A stretch of 27,984 bases of DNA from JAJNBA01 sp035512775 (GTDB taxonomy: Bacteria; Actinomycetota; UBA4738; HRBIN12). The stretch is taken from positions 1 through 27,984 of the forward strand of contig DATKDI010000054.1 in assembly GCA_035512775.1 (NCBI GenBank), written 5' to 3'. The notes under the pieces were generated by a model that searched no databases, was not told where the DNA came from, and saw only the letters and a program-made list of their open reading frames with translations. The position numbers and the translations under genes are program-made. Shown here in pieces: positions 1-7,586 of this stretch (position 1 is the stretch's first letter; every line of letters begins with the position of its first letter).

Positions 1-1239
1 CGCCCCGCCCTGATCTGGATGGATCGCCGGGCCGAAGCGCAGGCGGCGGCCCTCGCCGAGCGGATCTCGCCCCGTGACTTCTATCGCGCGACCGGGGCGA
101 ACCTCGACTCGTCCCACGCCGTGTTCAAAGCGCTCTGGGTCCGCGACGAAGAGCCCGACGTCTGGAGCGAGGCGTCGTCGCTCATGTCGCCGGGCTCCTA
201 TGTGCTCAGACATGTGACGGGTGTCGTGGCGGTGGATCCGTCCAACGCCTCCTCGCTCGCTCTGCTCGACCCTCGGACGAAGACGTGGTCCGCCGAGGCG
301 TTGGACGCGACCGGGATCGACCAGACGATGCTCCCCGAGCTGGGCGACGCCACGCAGGGGGTCGGGAGCGTCACCGCAGGATTCGCGGACGCGAGCGGAC
401 TCTCTCCGGGCACCGTCGTCGCCGTCGGCTGCGGCGACGAGATGGCGGCCACGCTCGGCGCGGGAGTGTTCGAGCCCGGCGAGGTGTGCGACGTTGTGGG
501 AACGGCGGAGCCGGTGTGCGCGGCGAGCGCAGAGCCGCGGGAGGACCCGACGATGCTCGTCGAGTGTCACCCGCACGCCGACCCCGACGCCTGGCTGCTG
601 GAGAACCCCGGGTTCGTGTCCGGAGGCAACCTGCGCTGGTGGCGAGATCAGTTCGCCCACGAGGAACGGCGGAACGAGGAGAAGGGGTTGGGCGACGCCT
701 ACGACCAGCTGAGCGAGGAGGCATCTCGCATCCCCGCAGGGAGCGACGGCCTCGTCTTCCTCCCCGCGATGCAGGGGGCCATGGCCCCCGAGTGGAACGG
801 CGCGGCGCGCGGCGTCTTCTATGGCCTCACGCTCGCCCACACGAGGGACCACATGACGAGAGCGATCCTCGAGGGCAGCGCCTTCGCGCTCCGCGACATC
901 CTCGAGGCGATGGAGACCGCGGGGCTCGGCGTCCGCCGGCTGACGATCGTCGGCGGCGGCGCGAAGGGTCCGCTCTGGCGTCAGATCAAGGCGGATGTCA
1001 CCGGACTCCCGGTCCGTGTCCCCGAGAGCGTGGAGACGACGGCGACCGGAGCGGCGATCCTCGCCGCGGTCGGCTCCGGTGTGCACGCGAGCGTGGCCGA
1101 GGCGGTCGATGCGTTCGTTGCCTTCCGGCCCGAGGAGCACGAGCCGGATCCTGCCGCACGCGAGGTCTACGACGAAGCCTACCGGCGCTACCGGGCGCTC
1201 TACTTCGCGCTCGTGCCGGTATTCGAGAACGGGCCGTAG
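1..1239 (+). CDS. FGGY-family carbohydrate kinase, xylulokinase-like (5' truncated)
   Basis: This is the C-terminal 412 residues of an ATP-dependent sugar kinase, most like xylulokinase, which phosphorylates a ketose or polyol in the cytoplasm. The frame is open to the window edge and encodes RPALIWMDRRAEAQ at the start. That matches the W-x-D-x-R sugar-binding stretch normally found near residue 75-85 of FGGY kinases, so the true start lies upstream and the ATG at 19 is internal. The segment DEMAATLGAGVFEPGE is the start of the second actin-like domain. GGGAKGPLWRQIKADVTGLPV followed by ATGAAILAA (about residues 318-355 of the fragment) is the typical ADP-binding FGGY_C signature. The gene ends 19 bp from the convergent lipoprotein gene. 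The substrate cannot be fixed from this part; xylulokinase, ribulokinase-like and erythritol-type kinases share these motifs. Confidence 0.85.
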   Translation, partial: RPALIWMDRRAEAQAAALAERISPRDFYRATGANLDSSHAVFKALWVRDEEPDVWSEASSLMSPGSYVLRHVTGVVAVDPSNASSLALLDPRTKTWSAEALDATGIDQTMLPELGDATQGVGSVTAGFADASGLSPGTVVAVGCGDEMAATLGAGVFEPGEVCDVVGTAEPVCAASAEPREDPTMLVECHPHADPDAWLLENPGFVSGGNLRWWRDQFAHEERRNEEKGLGDAYDQLSEEASRIPAGSDGLVFLPAMQGAMAPEWNGAARGVFYGLTLAHTRDHMTRAILEGSAFALRDILEAMETAGLGVRRLTIVGGGAKGPLWRQIKADVTGLPVRVPESVETTATGAAILAAVGSGVHASVAEAVDAFVAFRPEEHEPDPAAREVYDEAYRRYRALYFALVPVFENGP

Positions 1240-1258
1240 TCACCGGCTTCCCGGGGAG

Positions 1259-1669
1259 CTACGAGCTCTCGAGCTGGTTCTGGATCCGTCGTCGTAGCTC
1301 GGTCAGGGGATCGAGCGCCTGACGCAGGACCGACCTGACCCCCTGGGGTGCCTGGGCGATCAGCCCCTCGAGCTCGTTTCCTACCTCATCGAGTCGTTGC
1401 TCCGATCGACGCAGGGCCTGGCGCGTCTCGGTGGTGGGGTTCTCGCGGAACTCATCCGAGGCCTCCCGGGCTTCCTCGGCGGCTTCCCGGGCACGGTCCG
1501 CAGCTTCACGGATGGGTCCTTCGGCTCGATCGGCAAGATCCTCCAGAGCCTCGCCGGCGTCCTGGAGCGCCTGCTCGGTATCCCCGGCCAGGTCGTTCAG
1601 GTCTCCCTCGCTGCACCCCGCGAAGAGCGCGGCGACGACAGTCACCACGACGAGACCCGTCTTCCTCAC
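1259..1669 (-). CDS. Predicted lipoprotein with helical coiled-coil body
   Basis: This is a 136-aa predicted secreted lipoprotein of unknown function. The start is a GTG (VRKTGLVVVT); the open frame continues far upstream only as a shadow of the neighbouring gene. The N-terminus has two basic residues, a hydrophobic stretch and the lipobox LFAGC, with lipidated Cys19. The mature part is almost entirely charged and alanine-rich with heptad-like spacing (about residues 25-105: DLADRAEGPIREAADRAREA and following), predicting a long amphipathic helix or coiled coil. A second helical part follows to the C-terminus. It is the last gene of the leftward run behind the GlnA-like gene, 38 bp downstream of that stop. 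I recognise no family; anchoring as a surface helical lipoprotein is inferred. It has no visible link to amine metabolism. Confidence 0.7.
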   Translation of the reverse strand: MRKTGLVVVTVVAALFAGCSEGDLNDLAGDTEQALQDAGEALEDLADRAEGPIREAADRAREAAEEAREASDEFRENPTTETRQALRRSEQRLDEVGNELEGLIAQAPQGVRSVLRQALDPLTELRRRIQNQLESS

Positions 1670-1707
1670 GGACGAGCCCTTACCCGAGCGCTCGGGGGCT
1701 TCACCCC

Positions 1708-3090
1708 TCAGCCGCGTTCGAAGTACCGGATCAGCTCCCAGTCCGTGACGGTCTGGTTGTCGAAGATGATCTGTTCCTGGCGCGCCATGTTCAGGAGGTG
1801 CCCGTACACGAAGTCGCCGAACGCCTCCCGCATCACCTCGGAGCGTTCCATCTCGGCGATCGCCTCGTGCAGCGAGGACGGCACCCGCTCGGCGTCCTTC
1901 GACTCGTAGGCGTTGCCCTCGAAGAGTGGTGGAGCTTCGACCTGGTTCTGGATCCCGTGCAGGCCCGCCGCGATGGTCGCCGCGTACCCGAGGTACGGGT
2001 TGACGTCTCCGCCCGGCAGCCGCGACTCGACGCGGTTGCCCTGGTGCTCGCCAACCACCCGGAACCCGCACGTCCGGTTGTCGTGGCTCCACAGGATCGC
2101 GGTCGGCGCCCATGATCCGAGTTGGTAGCGCTTGTAGGAGTTCACGAACGGCGCGTACATCCACGCCATCTCGCGCGAGGTGGACATCAGGCCACCGAGC
2201 ATGTGCTTGAAGGTCGGGCTCATGTGGTTCTGGTCGTCGTCGTCCCACATCAGCGATGTGGAGCCGTCTTCGTTCCAGACGCTCGAGTGCATGTGGCACG
2301 AGGAGCCCGCCTCGTCCATCGTCCACTTCGCCATGAACGTGATCGCGGCCCCGTTCATCGCGGCGATCTCTTTCGTGCCGTGCTTGTAGAGCGAGTGGTA
2401 GTCCGCGGTCGCCAAAGCATCCGCGTAGGTGATGTTGATCTCGTGTTGGCCCCGCCCGAACTCGCCCTTCGAGAACTCGATCGGGATGCCTGCGCCCATC
2501 ATGCCGTTCCGGATCTGGCGGATCAGCCACTCGTCCTTGGTGGTCGCGAGCATGTGGTAGTCCATGATGTACGGGGACGACGGCTGGATGCCCTGATAGC
2601 GCTTGGCCGCGGCCTCCTCGTAGGAGTCTTTGAAGAGATAGAACTCGAGCTCCGATCCCGTCTTGAACGTGTAGCCGGCTGCCTGCGCGCGCTCGACCTG
2701 CCTGCGGAGGATCGTGCGGGGCGCCACTTCGACCAGCTCGCTCGTGTGCTCGTCCGCGACGTCGCAGATCACCATCGCCGTCTTCTCGAGCCACGGGACG
2801 AGCCGCATCGTCGACATGTCGGGGATCATCTTGAAGTCGCCGTAGCCGGTCTCCCAGCTCGCGTACTCGAAGCCGGGCAGCGGCTCCATCTCCATGTCGA
2901 TCGCGATCAGGTACAGGCAGGCATGCAAGCCCTCCTCGCCCATCACGTCCTCGAGGAAGAAATGGGGCAGGATCCGCTTCCCGACGAAGCGGCCCTGGAA
3001 GTCGGTGAACATGCAAAGGACGGTGTCGATCTCGCCGGCGTCGGCCAGCTCCTCGAGTTGCTTCGCGTCGATCATACCCTGCGGCTTCAT
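1708..3090 (-). CDS. Glutamine-synthetase-like gamma-glutamyl ligase (GlnA4/PuuA-type; candidate gamma-glutamylethanolamide synthetase)
   Basis: This 460-aa protein of the glutamine synthetase superfamily would join glutamate to an amine with ATP in the cytoplasm. The start is the ATG at 3090, chosen over an ATG 42 nt upstream because AGGAGG lies 4 nt before it. Visible active-site elements are Asp30 in the FTDFQG loop, GSELEF with Glu147/Glu149, GRGQHEINIT with Glu217, and GSSCHMHSS with His266. The arginine-rich NSYKRYQLGSWAP segment and ESRLPGGDVNPYLGYAA follow. The loop GSSCHMH departs from the classical GSGMH of ammonia-using enzymes, and the VGK after the Asp loop resembles amine-using paralogues. 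The gene directly upstream is an ethanolamine-type permease. Streptomyces GlnA4 is a known gamma-glutamylethanolamide synthetase, so ethanolamine is the inferred substrate. Polyamines, isopropylamine or another small amine remain possible; true glutamine synthesis is unlikely. Confidence 0.85.
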   Translation of the reverse strand: MKPQGMIDAKQLEELADAGEIDTVLCMFTDFQGRFVGKRILPHFFLEDVMGEEGLHACLYLIAIDMEMEPLPGFEYASWETGYGDFKMIPDMSTMRLVPWLEKTAMVICDVADEHTSELVEVAPRTILRRQVERAQAAGYTFKTGSELEFYLFKDSYEEAAAKRYQGIQPSSPYIMDYHMLATTKDEWLIRQIRNGMMGAGIPIEFSKGEFGRGQHEINITYADALATADYHSLYKHGTKEIAAMNGAAITFMAKWTMDEAGSSCHMHSSVWNEDGSTSLMWDDDDQNHMSPTFKHMLGGLMSTSREMAWMYAPFVNSYKRYQLGSWAPTAILWSHDNRTCGFRVVGEHQGNRVESRLPGGDVNPYLGYAATIAAGLHGIQNQVEAPPLFEGNAYESKDAERVPSSLHEAIAEMERSEVMREAFGDFVYGHLLNMARQEQIIFDNQTVTDWELIRYFERG

Positions 3091-3094
3091 CGCA

Positions 3095-3100
3095 CCTCCT
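3095..3100 (-). promoter_or_regulatory. Strong Shine-Dalgarno of the GlnA-like gene
   Basis: On the minus strand AGGAGG is followed by TGCG and ATG. It decides the start at 3090 and lies only 2 nt from the base of the hairpin at 3103-3143. Confidence 0.8.
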
Positions 3101-3102
3101 CG

Positions 3103-3143
3103 GAGACGGAGGGGCGGTGGGCGCTCGCCCACCGCCCCGTCTC
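3103..3143 (-). other. Long intercistronic hairpin between permease and GlnA-like genes
   Basis: A perfect 12-bp GC-rich inverted repeat (3111-3122 with 3127-3138) closes a 4-nt loop. It is extended by 5 more pairs (3103-3107 with 3139-3143) with a 3-nt bulge at 3108-3110. It sits in the 65-bp gap after the permease stop, and its 3' foot on the minus strand ends 2 nt before the AGGAGG of the next gene. No U-tract follows, so a plain intrinsic terminator is not obvious. Partial termination, mRNA end protection or control of ribosome access are all possible. Confidence 0.7.
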
Positions 3144-3155
3144 AGTGATCGCAGG

Positions 3156-4766
3156 CTACGGCGCCGGGGGCGGTGGCTCGTGGGTCGTTCGCCCCTCCAG
3201 GATCGCCTCTTGATCGGCGGCGCTGGTGCTGTAGCTGACTTCCGGAACGCCACGCTCGCCCTGCGTAAGCGCGAACTCCTCCTCAGGCGAGAGCACCAGC
3301 CGATTCCGGCCGGCGATCGCGAAGTAGAGGAGACCGAGGATGTAGTACACGGCGACGCCGTACACGCCCGGTCGGTAGTCCTCGTTCAGGAAGATCGACA
3401 CGAGCGCTACCAACGCGATGACCCCGGCGATCGCCGCTCCCGGGACGCCCCACTTGCTTAGGTAGGGTCGGTCGATGTTCGGGAGTTTCTGTCGAAGCAG
3501 GATGAACGACAGGCACTGCAGCGCGTAGGAGATGACCGCTGCGAACACTGCCATGTTCAGCACAGCCGCGACCACCTGTGCGCCCGCGGTGCCCGCCTCT
3601 GCGTTGCGGAAGAAGAGCCACACGGTGAGCACGACGAGGTACCCGACGATCGCGCCGGTGAAGAGGGCGATGTGCGGCGTCTTCCGCTCGCCATGCGTTA
3701 TCGAGAGGAACTTCGGGAAGTACCCGGCACGTGACAGGGAGAACGTGTTGCGGCCGTACGCGTAGATGATCGTGAAGAAGCTCGCCACCAGCCCGATCAG
3801 GCCGAACAGGGCCAGGATCTCGGCGGCGAAGCCATCTCCGAACACTCCCTTGAAGCCGTCGAAGAGCGGCGTTCCCGACGCGCCGATCGCCGACGCGCCG
3901 CCGCCCACCCCGGAGTTGATGAACAGGGTGAGAACGCTCGCGATCAACAGCGTGTGCATCCCAAGGATGGTGCCCTTCGGGACGTCTCGCCGTGGGTCCA
4001 TCGACTCCTCCGCCGCGAGCGGCACCTCCTCGATGGCGAGGTAGAACCAGATCGCGAACGGAAGGGCTTTGAAGATGCCGCCGATCCCGAACGGCAGGAA
4101 CGGACCGCCGCCGCCCGCAAGGGCTTCACCACCTCCGTCCGGGATGTTGAACCAGAGATCCATGTCGAATTCCCCGGAAACGATCGCGGAGACGTAGAAG
4201 ATCGCCAGCACGCCGAGCGCCAGGATCGTGATCGTCACGGTGAACCGCATCGTCGCCTCGATGCCGATGATGTTGACCCCGACGAAGAGAACGTAGAACA
4301 GGAGCCACCAGACCGGCTCACTGTTCCACCAGGGATCACCGGTGATGTCGAAGAAGCTGATCATGAGCTCCTGCATCAACAGGCCGATCGCACCGACCAC
4401 GACGGCGGGCGTGATCACGTACTCCATGTTCTCGGCGAGCCCGGTGGTGAACCCACCCCACGGACCCATCGCCGAACGAGCGAAGGAGTACGCGCCGCCT
4501 GTGTGCGGCAGGGCCGGGGACATCTCCGCGATGCTGTAGCAGAGGCCGTAATACATGACGGCGATAACCGCTGTCGCGATGAGCAGTCCGCCGAACCCGC
4601 CGACGTCGAGGCCGAAGTTCCAGCCGTAGAAGTCGCCCGAGATGACCGCGCCGACACCCAGTGCCCAGAGCGACCAGACGCCGGCATGCCGTCGGAGCCC
4701 TCGCTTCTCGAAGTAGTCCTCGCCCACTTCGCGGTAGGTGACCGAGCCGAGTTTGCGTTCAGACAC
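3156..4766 (-). CDS. APC-superfamily permease, ethanolamine permease type
   Basis: This 536-aa inner-membrane transporter belongs to the amino acid-polyamine-organocation superfamily. It has a short hydrophilic N-terminus followed by about twelve hydrophobic segments. The first, WSLWALGVGAVISGDFYGWN, is the substrate-ion loop region, and its GAVISGDF-GWNFGL stretch is what I associate with the ethanolamine permease subfamily. SPALPHTGGAYSFARSAMGP and the AIEEVPLAAEESMDPRRDVPKG loop are also typical of APC members. The start is the GTG at 4766, with GGAGG 9 nt upstream, in preference to a GTG 27 nt further out. The next gene downstream is the GlnA-like ligase, suggesting import of ethanolamine or a related amine for gamma-glutamylation. 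Transport of another small cationic amine cannot be excluded. Confidence 0.85.
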   Translation of the reverse strand: MSERKLGSVTYREVGEDYFEKRGLRRHAGVWSLWALGVGAVISGDFYGWNFGLDVGGFGGLLIATAVIAVMYYGLCYSIAEMSPALPHTGGAYSFARSAMGPWGGFTTGLAENMEYVITPAVVVGAIGLLMQELMISFFDITGDPWWNSEPVWWLLFYVLFVGVNIIGIEATMRFTVTITILALGVLAIFYVSAIVSGEFDMDLWFNIPDGGGEALAGGGGPFLPFGIGGIFKALPFAIWFYLAIEEVPLAAEESMDPRRDVPKGTILGMHTLLIASVLTLFINSGVGGGASAIGASGTPLFDGFKGVFGDGFAAEILALFGLIGLVASFFTIIYAYGRNTFSLSRAGYFPKFLSITHGERKTPHIALFTGAIVGYLVVLTVWLFFRNAEAGTAGAQVVAAVLNMAVFAAVISYALQCLSFILLRQKLPNIDRPYLSKWGVPGAAIAGVIALVALVSIFLNEDYRPGVYGVAVYYILGLLYFAIAGRNRLVLSPEEEFALTQGERGVPEVSYSTSAADQEAILEGRTTHEPPPPAP

Positions 4767-4837
4767 GGCTGACAACCTCCCTCCCTCGACCACCCACGCG
4801 GTCGATGGCGTTATTCAGCCTCAGCTCGGTCCAGCTG

Positions 4838-5140
4838 TCAATCTGACGGGTTGCCTCGAGATGATCCTCGCGCGTTCCGGAGGACGGCACCCACCACAGA
4901 GGCACCTACGATCCACGCCGCGATCGTGAGCGTGTATCCCCATGTACCCGAGATCGTCGCGAACAGCGCGCCAAGTAGCACCGAGATGGCGAGTGCCACG
5001 ATCCCGATGCCACGCCTCACGATCGATCGGATCAAGAGGACCGTGAGGATCGAACCGACCAGGGGAGCGAGCGTGTAGGGGCCATCGCCCCCACTCCACG
5101 TGTGTCCCGTGGCGAGATCGCTCAGCATCCTGCCGATCAT
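4838..5140 (-). CDS. Small membrane protein of unknown function
   Basis: A 100-aa predicted membrane protein with three hydrophobic stretches, at about residues 25-42, 44-63 and 68-89, and short polar ends. A GAGGT Shine-Dalgarno lies just upstream of the ATG. The gene starts 12 bp after the SDR stop and ends 71 bp before the permease start, so it sits inside the amine-uptake unit and is probably co-transcribed. I recognise no family. It is too short to be a transporter alone. A permease accessory subunit is one possibility, but this rests only on position. Confidence 0.6.
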   Translation of the reverse strand: MIGRMLSDLATGHTWSGGDGPYTLAPLVGSILTVLLIRSIVRRGIGIVALAISVLLGALFATISGTWGYTLTIAAWIVGASVVGAVLRNARGSSRGNPSD

Positions 5141-5152
5141 CTGCGACCTCGT

Positions 5153-5932
5153 TCAATCCTCGGGCGTCACGTACGCGGCAGTGATCCCCCCGTCGACGAT
5201 CAGCGAGGTTCCCGTCATGTAGCTGGAGTCGTCGCTCGCGAGGAACAGGGCCGCGTTCGCGAGCTCCTCTGCCCGGCCCAGCCGACCCATCGGGATGTGG
5301 ACGAAACGACGCTGCCGTCGCCGCGGGTCCGAGAGGAGCTCGGCCAACAGCGGAGTGTCGATGGGTCCGGGGCACAAGGCGTTGCAGCGCACGTTCTTCC
5401 TCGCGTACTCGACCGCGATCTCACGCGTCATGGCGAGCACCGCGCCTTTCGAGGCGGTGTACGCGGTCTGGGACGTCGCGGCTCCCATCCAGGCGACGAA
5501 AGAGGCAACGTTGATGACGGAGCCGCCTCCCGACCCGATCATGGCGGGGATCCCGAACTTGCACCCGTGCGCGACGCCCTTCACGTTGATGGCGAGCGTC
5601 TTGTCCCAGATGGACTCATCCGTGGAGTGGACCGAGCCGTCGTCGTCGAGCATCACACCGGCGTTGTTGTAGAGGACCGTGAGGCCTCCGTACGTCTCGA
5701 CCGCCCTATCGACCATAGCCTTCGCGTCCGACTCACTCGACACGTCGGCGTGCACGTACGTCGCCTGACCTCCGTCGGCGCGGATCTTCTCGGCCACCTG
5801 CTCGCCGGCGTCGTCGCCGACGTCGGTCAACACGATCTTCGCTCCCTCCGACGCGAACAGCTGTGATGCGACCATCCCCATGCCGCTCGCACCGCCGGTG
5901 ATCAGCGCCACCTTGCCGTCAAGTCGCCCCAT
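5153..5932 (-). CDS. Short-chain dehydrogenase/reductase (classical SDR)
   Basis: A 259-aa NAD(P)-dependent oxidoreductase of the classical SDR family. The Rossmann motif TGGASGMG is near residues 11-18, followed by DVSSES, NNAG and the catalytic YTASK (Tyr and Lys). The usual upstream serine is in NVASF, one position off the most common spacing, which is also seen in some members. CPGPIDTPLL and the C-terminal VDGGITAAYV are typical for 3-oxoacyl-ACP-reductase-like SDRs. The start is the ATG at 5932 behind a GGAGGAG-type ribosome site; an in-frame start 42 nt upstream is less likely. As the first gene of the permease/GlnA-like unit it may oxidise an alcohol or aldehyde made from the amine, for example gamma-glutamyl-ethanolamide. 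That substrate is inference. Confidence 0.85.
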   Translation of the reverse strand: MGRLDGKVALITGGASGMGMVASQLFASEGAKIVLTDVGDDAGEQVAEKIRADGGQATYVHADVSSESDAKAMVDRAVETYGGLTVLYNNAGVMLDDDGSVHSTDESIWDKTLAINVKGVAHGCKFGIPAMIGSGGGSVINVASFVAWMGAATSQTAYTASKGAVLAMTREIAVEYARKNVRCNALCPGPIDTPLLAELLSDPRRRQRRFVHIPMGRLGRAEELANAALFLASDDSSYMTGTSLIVDGGITAAYVTPED

Positions 5933-5992
5933 CGTTCCCTCTCCTCCTCCGGACCCTTCCACACTCTTCCGCACTCCGACCGGATGCTGGCG

Positions 5993-5998
5993 AGGATA
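5993..5998 (-). promoter_or_regulatory. -10 element of the SDR-permease-GlnA-like unit
   Basis: TATCCT on the minus strand would start transcription near 5985, giving a leader of about 50 nt before the SDR start. No convincing -35 is visible. It lies back to back with the greA -10 element. Confidence 0.45.
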
Positions 5999-6008
5999 GC
6001 CCGTTCAG

Positions 6009-6014
6009 TAGACT
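6009..6014 (+). promoter_or_regulatory. -10 element of greA, leaderless arrangement
   Basis: TAGACT (TAnnnT) lies 7 nt before the greA ATG, and no Shine-Dalgarno precedes that ATG. The spacing puts the transcription start at or beside the A of ATG. Confidence 0.55.
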
Positions 6015-6021
6015 CGAACGG

Positions 6022-6555
6022 ATGCCTGAACTGCCGGACGAGATCAAGGCCCGCCCGAAACGCAAGCCCGGACAAGAGCCCACCGCGTCGCTCACGCTGG
6101 AGGCCTACAGCCGGCTGAAGACTGAGCTCGAGGAGCTCATGACCGCCGGACGTGACCGGATGGCGGAGCGACTCAAGGTCGCTCGCGAGCACGGCGACAT
6201 CCGCGAGAACGCCGAGTACGACGCGGCGAAAGATGCGCAAGGTCTGATGGAGTCCCAGATCCGCCGCTTGAAGGAAGCACTGCGGGATCCGGAGATCATC
6301 GAGGCTCCGATCGCCGCCGACAGGATCTTCCCGCATATGCTCGTGACGGTTCGTGCGTTGGATGACGACGACGAGGAGACCTACCTCTTGGCCGAGCACG
6401 GCGAGGAGAAGGCGCCCGGCGCTCGCACCGTCACCACGTCCTCCCCGCTGGGGCGGGCGATGATGGGGGCGTCGAAGGATCAAGAGATCCTGGTGAAAGC
6501 CCCAGGCGGAAGCTTCAAGTACGTCGTGGTCGGATTCGAACCGTTCATGGGTTGA
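6022..6555 (+). CDS. greA: Transcription elongation factor GreA
   Basis: A 177-aa Gre factor, which enters the RNA polymerase secondary channel and stimulates cleavage of backtracked RNA. The N-terminal antiparallel coiled coil covers about residues 24-95. It carries the diagnostic tip HGDIRENAEYDAAK, with Asp59 and Glu62 matching the Mg-coordinating acidic pair of GreA. The C-terminal FKBP-like domain ends with SSPLGRAMMGASKDQEILV and a VVGF strand. Compared with the usual ~158 aa it has about 18 extra N-terminal residues (basic and proline-rich). The start has no ribosome site but a -10 element 7 nt upstream. It is followed 13 bp later by a CDP-alcohol phosphatidyltransferase and is probably co-transcribed with it. 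Identification is firm. Confidence 0.95.
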   Translation: MPELPDEIKARPKRKPGQEPTASLTLEAYSRLKTELEELMTAGRDRMAERLKVAREHGDIRENAEYDAAKDAQGLMESQIRRLKEALRDPEIIEAPIAADRIFPHMLVTVRALDDDDEETYLLAEHGEEKAPGARTVTTSSPLGRAMMGASKDQEILVKAPGGSFKYVVVGFEPFMG

Positions 6556-6568
6556 TGAGCGAGAACTG

Positions 6569-7243
6569 ATGGGTCGGCGCGCGGCCACCGGGCATCGGTC
6601 GAGACCGCACGTCGAGCGCGAGGCTCCGAAGGTCCGCGATCTCCCGAAACCTCGGAAGAATCGGTCGGCCGCCGGTGGCGCGATCCGATGGATGTTCCAG
6701 TGGCCGTACCGCGCGATCCTCGCGTTCCTGATCTGGGTGAGGGTGCGGCCATGGCATCTCACGCTCCTCGCCCTCGTCCTCAACGTCGTGACCGGAGCGC
6801 TGATCATCGCCGGCGAGTGGTTCGCCGCCGGCTGGTGCCTGCTCGCGGCCGGACTCTGCGACGTATTCGACGGGTCCGTCGCGCGACATCACGGACAGCA
6901 GAAGCGGTCCGGCGCCTTCATGGACTCCGTGCTCGATCGTGTCTCGGACGCGATCTTGTTCTCCTGCTTGTTCTGGGCGCTCGCCGACGACGGAAGGCGC
7001 CTCGACGCGGCGCTCGCGCTCTTCACGCTCGTGGTCAGCCTCTCGGTGAGTCACATCCGGGCGGAGGCCGAGGCCGTCGGCGTGCAGCTCACCGAGGGGT
7101 TCTTCCAACGACTCGAGAGGTTCCTGGCCCTGATGATCGGCTTGCTCATCCCGGGGGCGATGACTCCGGTCTTGCTGATCCTCGCGACGCTCGGAGCCGT
7201 GACGGCGCTGCAGCGCGGGTGGTCCGCGCTTGTACGGGCGTAG
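6569..7243 (+). CDS. CDP-alcohol phosphatidyltransferase (phosphatidylinositol-phosphate-synthase-like)
   Basis: A 224-aa membrane enzyme that transfers a phosphatidyl group from CDP-diacylglycerol to an alcohol. The full family motif D-x2-D-G-x2-A-R-x8-G-x3-D-x3-D is visible: Asp98, Asp101, Gly102, Ala105, Arg106, Gly115, Asp119 and Asp123. The N-terminal ~40 residues are basic and cytoplasmic. About six hydrophobic segments follow. Length and context fit actinobacterial phosphatidylinositol phosphate synthase (inositol-1-phosphate as acceptor), but phosphatidylglycerophosphate synthase cannot be excluded from motifs alone. It follows greA by 13 bp, and its stop TAG abuts the ATG of the Rieske gene, so the three are probably one transcript. 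Confidence 0.85.
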   Translation: MGRRAATGHRSRPHVEREAPKVRDLPKPRKNRSAAGGAIRWMFQWPYRAILAFLIWVRVRPWHLTLLALVLNVVTGALIIAGEWFAAGWCLLAAGLCDVFDGSVARHHGQQKRSGAFMDSVLDRVSDAILFSCLFWALADDGRRLDAALALFTLVVSLSVSHIRAEAEAVGVQLTEGFFQRLERFLALMIGLLIPGAMTPVLLILATLGAVTALQRGWSALVRA

Positions 7244-7570
7244 ATGGTGGACTTCGTCCGGGTCGGGTCGATCGCAGAGATCCCCGAAGGAGAGGTTCGT
7301 GCGTTCGACCTGCCCACGGGGCGCGTGGCGGTCGTGCACGTGGAGGCCCGGTTGTTCGCTTTCGCGGACGAGTGCACGCACGCCGGCTGCGCGCTCTCCG
7401 AGGGAGAGGTCGACGATCGTGGGACCACGGTCGAGTGCCCGTGTCACGGCAGCGTCTTCGACATCGAGACGGGTGAGCCGCTGGAAGGACCCGCCCGGGA
7501 TCCCGTCGCCGTCCACCAGGCGCGCCTGGTGGACGGCTGGGTCGAGGTCGGGGAGCAGCCGGTCCGCTAG
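7244..7570 (+). CDS. Small Rieske [2Fe-2S] protein
   Basis: A 108-aa single-domain Rieske protein, probably a soluble electron carrier. The cluster motifs are CTHAGC (Cys44, His46, Cys49) and CPCHGS (Cys65, Cys67, His68). The ligands are Cys44, His46, Cys65 and His68. Cys49 and Cys67 are the extra pair that forms a disulfide in cytochrome bc1-type Rieske proteins, whereas the rest is the size of a dioxygenase-type ferredoxin. There is no signal peptide, Tat motif or membrane anchor. The ATG directly follows the stop of the phosphatidyltransferase, implying translational coupling. No oxygenase or reductase partner is visible nearby, so the redox partner is unknown. Confidence 0.9.
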   Translation: MVDFVRVGSIAEIPEGEVRAFDLPTGRVAVVHVEARLFAFADECTHAGCALSEGEVDDRGTTVECPCHGSVFDIETGEPLEGPARDPVAVHQARLVDGWVEVGEQPVR

Positions 7571-7586
7571 GACTGGCTGCTGCGAA

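Noticed and set aside
1256..1268. A 5-bp stem with 3-nt loop between the kinase and lipoprotein genes as a shared terminator
   Set aside because: The stem is too short and has no U-tract; such repeats are expected by chance in this composition.
1259..3253. A 664-codon minus-strand frame covering the lipoprotein and the region opposite the GlnA-like gene frame
   Set aside because: Only the last 136 codons look like a protein. The rest is an Arg-rich shadow of the real GlnA-like gene in another frame.
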